Source: Ustilago trichophora
Lineage: Eukaryota; Basidiomycota; Ustilaginomycetes; Ustilaginales; Ustilaginaceae
Length of the DNA stretch: 64,000 nt
Reading direction: 5' to 3'
NCBI GenBank assembly: GCA_900323505.1
Contig: OOIN01000002.1
Location: forward strand, 2,604,001-2,668,000
In this document: piece after piece, positions 59,097 to 64,000 of the stretch
How the letters are laid out: every line of letters begins with the position of its first letter
Numbering within the stretch: the first letter of the stretch is position 1
Program-made: the position numbers and the translations under genes
Notes under the pieces: generated by a model
The model's database searches: none
What the model was told of the DNA's origin: nothing
What the model saw: the letters and a program-made list of their open reading frames with translations, nothing else

Positions 59097-62000
59097 ATGG
59101 AGCAGCAGCTAGCAGCTTGCCTCCAGGCAACTCTGTCTCCAGACTCCACGATCAGGACTCAGGCCGAGTCGCAGCTTGAATCGTTTCGAGCCCCCGAACA
59201 TGACCCTCAAGGTCAAGCCGGTCTCGGTTTTGTCAAGCTGTTGCTCGATTCCGCCGCGCCCGTCCACATTCGTCAGGCGGCCGGTCTAGCCCTTCGCAAA
59301 TACATCACAGCACGATGGTCGCCCTATTTTGATGGATTCGTCGGAGCTGCCGTCGCCGTCGCCGTCAAGCAGCAGATTCGTCAAGCTTTGCTTGATGGCC
59401 TCGCAGATCCAGTCCGAAAGATCCGACTAACCACCTCATATGCCATCTCAACCATTGCAGGTCCCGACTATCCCGACGAATACCCAGATCTGCTCCCCTA
59501 CATTCAGCAGCTTCTCCAACACGGAGACACAGACGGCTTGCATGGTGCCATGGCGCTCCTCTCCGAGTTTGTTCGAGTCGAGATGGACGAGATCCAGCTG
59601 ATGCAAGTAGCAAAAGAGATTTTACCGGCTCTCGAGCAGGTGTCAGAGCAGGAGGAGCGACACAGTGCCTATATTCGCGCAAGATGCGTCCTTGTCTTCC
59701 GCCAATGTCTCACCACCCTCGTCATGGTCAAGGACACATATCCGGACGTCGTCAAGCAGGCTTCGCAGACCATGCTTCCGCGCTGGCTCGCCATGATGCA
59801 AACACTTCTCGCTCGTGATGCCGCGCAGCAGCTTGGCGCCGATTTGCAGCAAAGCTGGGCAACCCTGGCTCTACGCAACGAGATCTTCAAAACGCTCAAA
59901 GTCGCCGCCATGTTCCGCGCACACTTCAAATCTCATCTACAATCGTTCATGCACTTGTCCATAGCCAACCTTGTCTCGCTTTTGCCCGCATTCCGCCAGC
60001 TCTACCTCTCTAACAACTCGAATCTAACCGCACCTACATCTGAAGAGGGCGATGATGATGTTGCCTGCGACATCCCTTCGTTGGCATGCACCATTCTCGA
60101 TTTTGTCAACGAAGCCTCCAGAGGTGACCGATGTCGCGATCTCTTTGTCAGCGGCGGTACCGGCGGCATGGGCCAGGAGACCGAGGCGCTGCAGCAGCTC
60201 ATCGGTCTGCTCCTCGTCTACATCGATATGACCGTTGATGATGAAGACAGCTGGGCCACCGACGCCAATGCCTTTATCGCCGATGAGGATGACGAGACCC
60301 TCGCCTACAGCCTACGAATCGCCGCCGCCGATCTCCTCGGTATGCTCATCGAAGACTTCCCCATCCCAGCGCTTCGATCGATCGGACAGCAATTTCACCA
60401 GCTCATCCAGCAGGCGAACGCAGACAGGGCCAAAGGCGATCAGGACTGGTGGAAGGTGCACGAGGGTGTCTTGACAGCCGTCGGTAACAATGCCGATGGT
60501 ATCAGCGACATCGTCGAGACGCAGTTGGAAGCAAAGCAGGCCCTCGACCTCGAGTCCATCTTTGCCACCATCGTACTGCCCAACGTCGGTAACGACGCTC
60601 CCCCTTTCTTGCAGGGCCGTGGCTTCGTCTTCGCATCTCAGTTCGCAACTTCGCTTCCCCCCAAGCTTGCTGTTCAGTTCCTAGATGCAGCAGTCAATGC
60701 CATCGAGGCCGACACTGCTTCGCTTCCAGTCAAGATCTCAGCCGTACGCACTATCAAGAACTTCTACCGTCACTTGCCTTCCAACGTCGTGGGTCCATAT
60801 GCACCACGAATTGTTCAAAAGCTCGGACCGTTGCTCACACAAGCTTCAGAGGACACGCTCATTCTCATCATCGAGACTGTGCAAGCTGTCGTGGTGGAAG
60901 AGACGGGTAGTGGCGAGGCGACCACCACAGCAATGGTGGAGCCGGCCATCATCGGCGAGATTGTTCGCGCAGCACTCCAAGTGTGGGCGCCCAATGCTAG
61001 GGACATTATTCTGCTTTCAGTGGTTTCGGACTTGCTCGAATCGCTGGCTGGCTCTAAGCAGCCCGGCGTACCGCAAGTCATCGTGCAGCAGAGTCTGCCC
61101 TTCTTGGCAGCGGCTATCGGATCGAGCCTGCCGGATCAGGCAGACTCGTCTCAGGATGGAGAGCCCTCTGCTATCGCAGAGACTGCTGTAGAGCTCGCCA
61201 AGAGCGTCCTCGACGGCGCAAATCCCACAGCGCTTCGCGGTGCTGTCAGTGTGCTTTGTCCGAACCTCTTCGGGGTTCTCTCAACCAGCGAAGACCGTGA
61301 TGTGCTACAGAACGGCATCGAGTGCTTGACAGTGCTTGTTAAGAAGTGTACGCACGAGCTTGTAGACTGGAAAGACCCCAAGACACAAATATCATCGGTC
61401 GGTCTGATGCTACAGATCATCGCCAAACTGCTGGTACCCACCGATGACTCGGAGAGCGGAGGTCTTGCTGTGGGTGATCTCATCGTAGCGCTTCTAAGAA
61501 AGGCTGGCGACCGTATTGCGCACGTGCTGCCCGAACTACTCAATGCCATGTTGCAGCGCCTTGCCGCAGCACAGACGGCAACTTTCACACAGTCGCTCAT
61601 TCTTCCCATTGCATATCTCATGCATGACAATGACGAGCAGGCTAAGCAGATCATGGACCTCCTCGAATCTATTCAGATTGCGCCATCGGTAGACAACGCG
61701 ACAGCAGAGAGCGGCAATGGGCTCGAAGCCTTGTGCAAGAAGTGGGTTGACAACGTCGAGACCTTCCAGGGCTATTGGTCGCAACGGGTCAGTGCGCTGG
61801 CTCTGGCCAAGGTGCTTAACAGCCGACGACCTTTCCTAACCTCCATCAACGTGCGCGGGGACATTCTTCCCGACAACTCTGGCATGATTCGAACACGCTC
61901 ACGCGCCAAAACCATGCCTTATCAGTACGGCAGCGTTCCCATGTTTGCCAAGATTGTTAAAGTGCTCCTCAAGGAATGGAGCTCTGCGTCCCGAACCGGT

Positions 62001-62462
62001 GCTAGTGGTGCCGGTGGGAGCAGGGAGGATAGGGCCAGCACACCTGAGACCGACGACGAAGATGGTGAATGGGACGATGAGTACGAGCCCCGTGCTGGAG
62101 GGCAGGACGACTTTGCCTTCCTCTCGGACATGCTTGGACCCGGTGGCTTGGATGCGCTTCAAAACGATGACGACTTTGGTCTTGAGGACGACGAAGATCT
62201 CAAATCCGATCCCGTATACAACATGAATCTCAAAGTAAGTGTAGCAATTGCTTGATGTTTTGTCGCCATCCATATTTAGTGGTTGAACTGACCCCCGACT
62301 TGATCTATCTTTGCCGCCTCTCCACCTCTCCATCCTAAACAGACCTGGCTGTCTCAATACTTGCAGCATCTGGCGCAGGCGACCGGTCGAGCCTCGTTCG
62401 AGTCTCTCCTCTCGCCGCATCTGAATGCAGAAGAAATTTCGATACTTCACTCGATCCTCTAA
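59097..62462 (+). CDS. KAP114: Importin-9 / Kap114 karyopherin-beta
   Basis: Nuclear import receptor; Kap114 and importin-9 carry histones H2A-H2B, TBP and others through the pore. Two exons: 59097-62234 and 62343-62462. The intron is 62235-62342 (GTAAGT...AACAG) and the frame is kept, giving 1085 aa. The start MEQQLAACLQATLSPDSTIR is the first ATG in frame. The N-terminal importin-beta repeat matches the family: SQLESFRAPEHDPQGQAGL, then HIRQAAGLALRKYITARWSP and DPVRKIRLTTSYAISTIAGP. HEAT-like helical repeats fill the rest. Acidic stretches near the end (EDEDGEWDDEYEP-like, DDDFGLEDDEDLKSDPVYNM) are the H2A-H2B/RanGTP-responsive acidic region known in importin-9. The short last exon adds TWLSQYLQHLAQATGRASFE to the C-terminus, a helix that would be missed without splicing. 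Confidence 0.9.
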
Positions 62463-62901
62463 TGTATGGTAACTGTTACAACCGATTGCGCAAAAGTCGC
62501 TCTGTCAACTTAACATCAAGAGATACGTGACCATCGTGCAGAAGAAAAGTATTCGTGTTAGGGGTTAAGATCTGAAACTACCTTGACGTAGCTGTGAAGC
62601 CGGACTTTCTAACAATATAGTATCAAGGTATGCTGCATTGAAATACCATGGTGCAAAGCAGTGATTTCTGGTGATGCAGTGGCAGTTTTCGAACACACTG
62701 TACCCTTATGCATCAAGTCTGATGGACCGTGGGTTTGCATGGTCGCCTTTGCCCCTTGAGAACTCTTCTTGAATTGACCTGAAGCATCAAGTGTTTGACT
62801 CAATCGAATCCTCGGCACAATTCTTTGAATATGGATATCAAGTATGTGGAGGTGCCGTGAATCAACAGTGCTTTGAATGTTGTGTGTTCTCGCGTCCTGT
62901 G
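62463..62901. other. Convergent intergenic region
   Basis: 439 bases between the importin gene and the minus-strand family copy, which end towards each other. No gene recognised. Confidence 0.4.
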
Positions 62902-64000
62902 TCAGATCTCCATCGGCTCATCAATATCGTCATTGTCCTCGGCTGCGACTGCGACTGCGGGCATGGATGGGGATGACCAATGCCATGATTGTGTTGGCCC
63001 CTCCTGAACGCGTGATCGAATCTCAGGATGTGCACCAGACCTCCAGACAGGAGAAGCATTCTTATTGTCCGCCTCGTGTGCAGGCGACTGTGGGATGGCT
63101 TGAAACAGCGCCGCCATCTTTTCCCGCACCCCAAGTACGTCAAAGCAGGGATATGCACGTGCATCTTCCATGCCTCAAATCCATAAACGCACAAATGCGC
63201 TCTTGTCTCCATTGGCCCCAACAATATCCGCTCGTGGTGCAAGGCTCCTATCCGCCGCAAAAGCCTGCCTGGTGCCTAGATCCGCAAGCACCGTGACAAG
63301 ACCGGCGCGCGTGAGAGGCGCCATCTCAGGCCTACAGCCACTGGTCTCTGCTTCTGTCTCGGCACCAGAATTGACATCGCATGCTGCGGGCAGCAAAGTG
63401 GGTCCGGCCCTGGATGGTTTTCTGGCTTCGGCATCGCTCATAGCCTCGTCTCTGTATTTGGCCTCCCACGCAATGTACGACATTTGTCGAGCGGCTTGGG
63501 CCTCGTCAATTTCATCGGCTTCATTGGCGGAGACATCCATACTTGCATCGGCATCAATGCTGCCGCAGACAGGCGCTCTGAACCTTTGCGACAGTTTACT
63601 CACAAAGACAGGGATGATTCCATTGACGCCAGCCTGACCGTGAGCCATTTGCAGAGCCACGCCACGTTTCCAGCAATACCAAAGGTAATCTGGTGAGATG
63701 CAGCTGATGCCTCCTGGAAGCGTGTCAACGTGCGTAAAGTTGAGCCATGCGCCCACATCGTCCTCCTCGTCGTCTTTTTTGTTGTTGTTCTTGCCTGGAG
63801 CTCCAGGACTTGACGGTTTGTGACAAGCAAGACGCTTACGTACCGTGCTGCAGACGTCGTCGATCGCATCTGCCACCACCGACATGCTTGATGCATCAAG
63901 CATGGCAAGTTGTTCCAAAAAGGCTTGCAGCGGTACTGGTTCAGATACAATGGAAGCCGCATTCCTTTGGTCTTCGTACCGCTCGCTCTGTAAAAGGCCT
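62902..64000 (-). pseudogene. Uncharacterised family gene with in-frame stop, runs off right edge
   Basis: The minus frame is open from the right edge (64000) to a TGA at 63175-63177. After that one codon it continues in the same frame (GMEDARAYPCFDVLGVREKM, then AALFQAIPQSPA) to a natural-looking acidic end, DNDDIDEPMEI, at 62902. So a single nonsense codon separates the body from its C-terminus. Visible blocks: LEQLAMLDASSMSVVADAID, an Asp/Lys-rich linker, GAWLNFTHVDTLPGG, YLWYCWKRGVALQMAHGQAG, NGIIPVFV and MSYIAWEAKYRDEAMSD. The degenerate copy at 55.4-56.3 kb carries the matching blocks. The pattern of IIPV followed by a (E/Q)-x-K motif (WEAK here, LQVKN in the other copy) resembles PD-(D/E)xK nuclease cores, but a clear metal-binding Asp is missing. 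Function unknown. It could be a recently killed gene or a read-through allele. Confidence 0.55.

Overview
The window is nuclear DNA of a basidiomycete fungus, most likely a smut of the Ustilaginaceae (Ustilago/Sporisorium type). I infer this from compact genes with few short GT-AG introns, Ser/Ala/Gln/His-rich low-complexity insertions, strong C-ending codon bias, and the gene families present. I could run no search, so the lineage is an inference. No rRNA, tRNA or CRISPR was found. Gene orientation is mixed, with divergent and convergent pairs and no operon logic.

Left third (1-31 kb). In order: the 3' end of a WD40-like gene running off the left edge; RRB1 (ribosome assembly chaperone, minus); a ZIP9-like zinc transporter (plus); GET1 (tail-anchored protein insertion, minus) divergent from an RCC1-like gene (plus); a BCL7-motif protein (minus); U1A/U2B''-type snRNP protein (minus) divergent from BDP1 of TFIIIB, which here carries an HMG box; a secreted alpha/beta hydrolase (plus); a small hotdog thioesterase (minus); a Tc1-like element whose transposase frame is open but lacks two of three catalytic residues; haspin kinase (minus) divergent from mitochondrial ribosomal protein L1 (plus); the bifunctional purine gene ADE5,7 (minus); and an FSP1/AIF-like FAD oxidoreductase (plus) with a possible hidden mitochondrial leader exon.

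Middle (31-46 kb). A 1395-residue Ser-rich protein of unknown function (minus), a DHA1-type MFS transporter (minus) and a membrane protein with two PPAY motifs (plus). They are separated by 2-3 kb intergenic stretches containing simple repeats, including TGTAC pentamer arrays.

Right part (46-64 kb). THI5/NMT1 (thiamine pyrimidine synthase, six exons, with a cluster of a short repeated motif upstream), CSN2 of the COP9 signalosome (minus) divergent from a GPAT/DHAPAT acyltransferase (plus), an M18 aspartyl aminopeptidase (plus), a GH43-like secreted glycosidase (plus) and importin-9/Kap114 (plus). A broken gene at about 55.4-56.3 kb and another running off the right edge (62.9-64 kb) are diverged copies of one uncharacterised family. 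Both are disrupted: one by frameshifts, the other by an in-frame TGA.

Most genes are unlinked housekeeping functions (ribosome assembly, splicing, Pol III transcription, purine and thiamine synthesis, import, proteolysis). The accessory content is the Tc1-like element, the two family copies, and the secreted hydrolase and glycosidase. The most interesting signals are the HMG box in BDP1, the catalytically broken but open transposase, the paired degenerate family, and the motif cluster at THI5.
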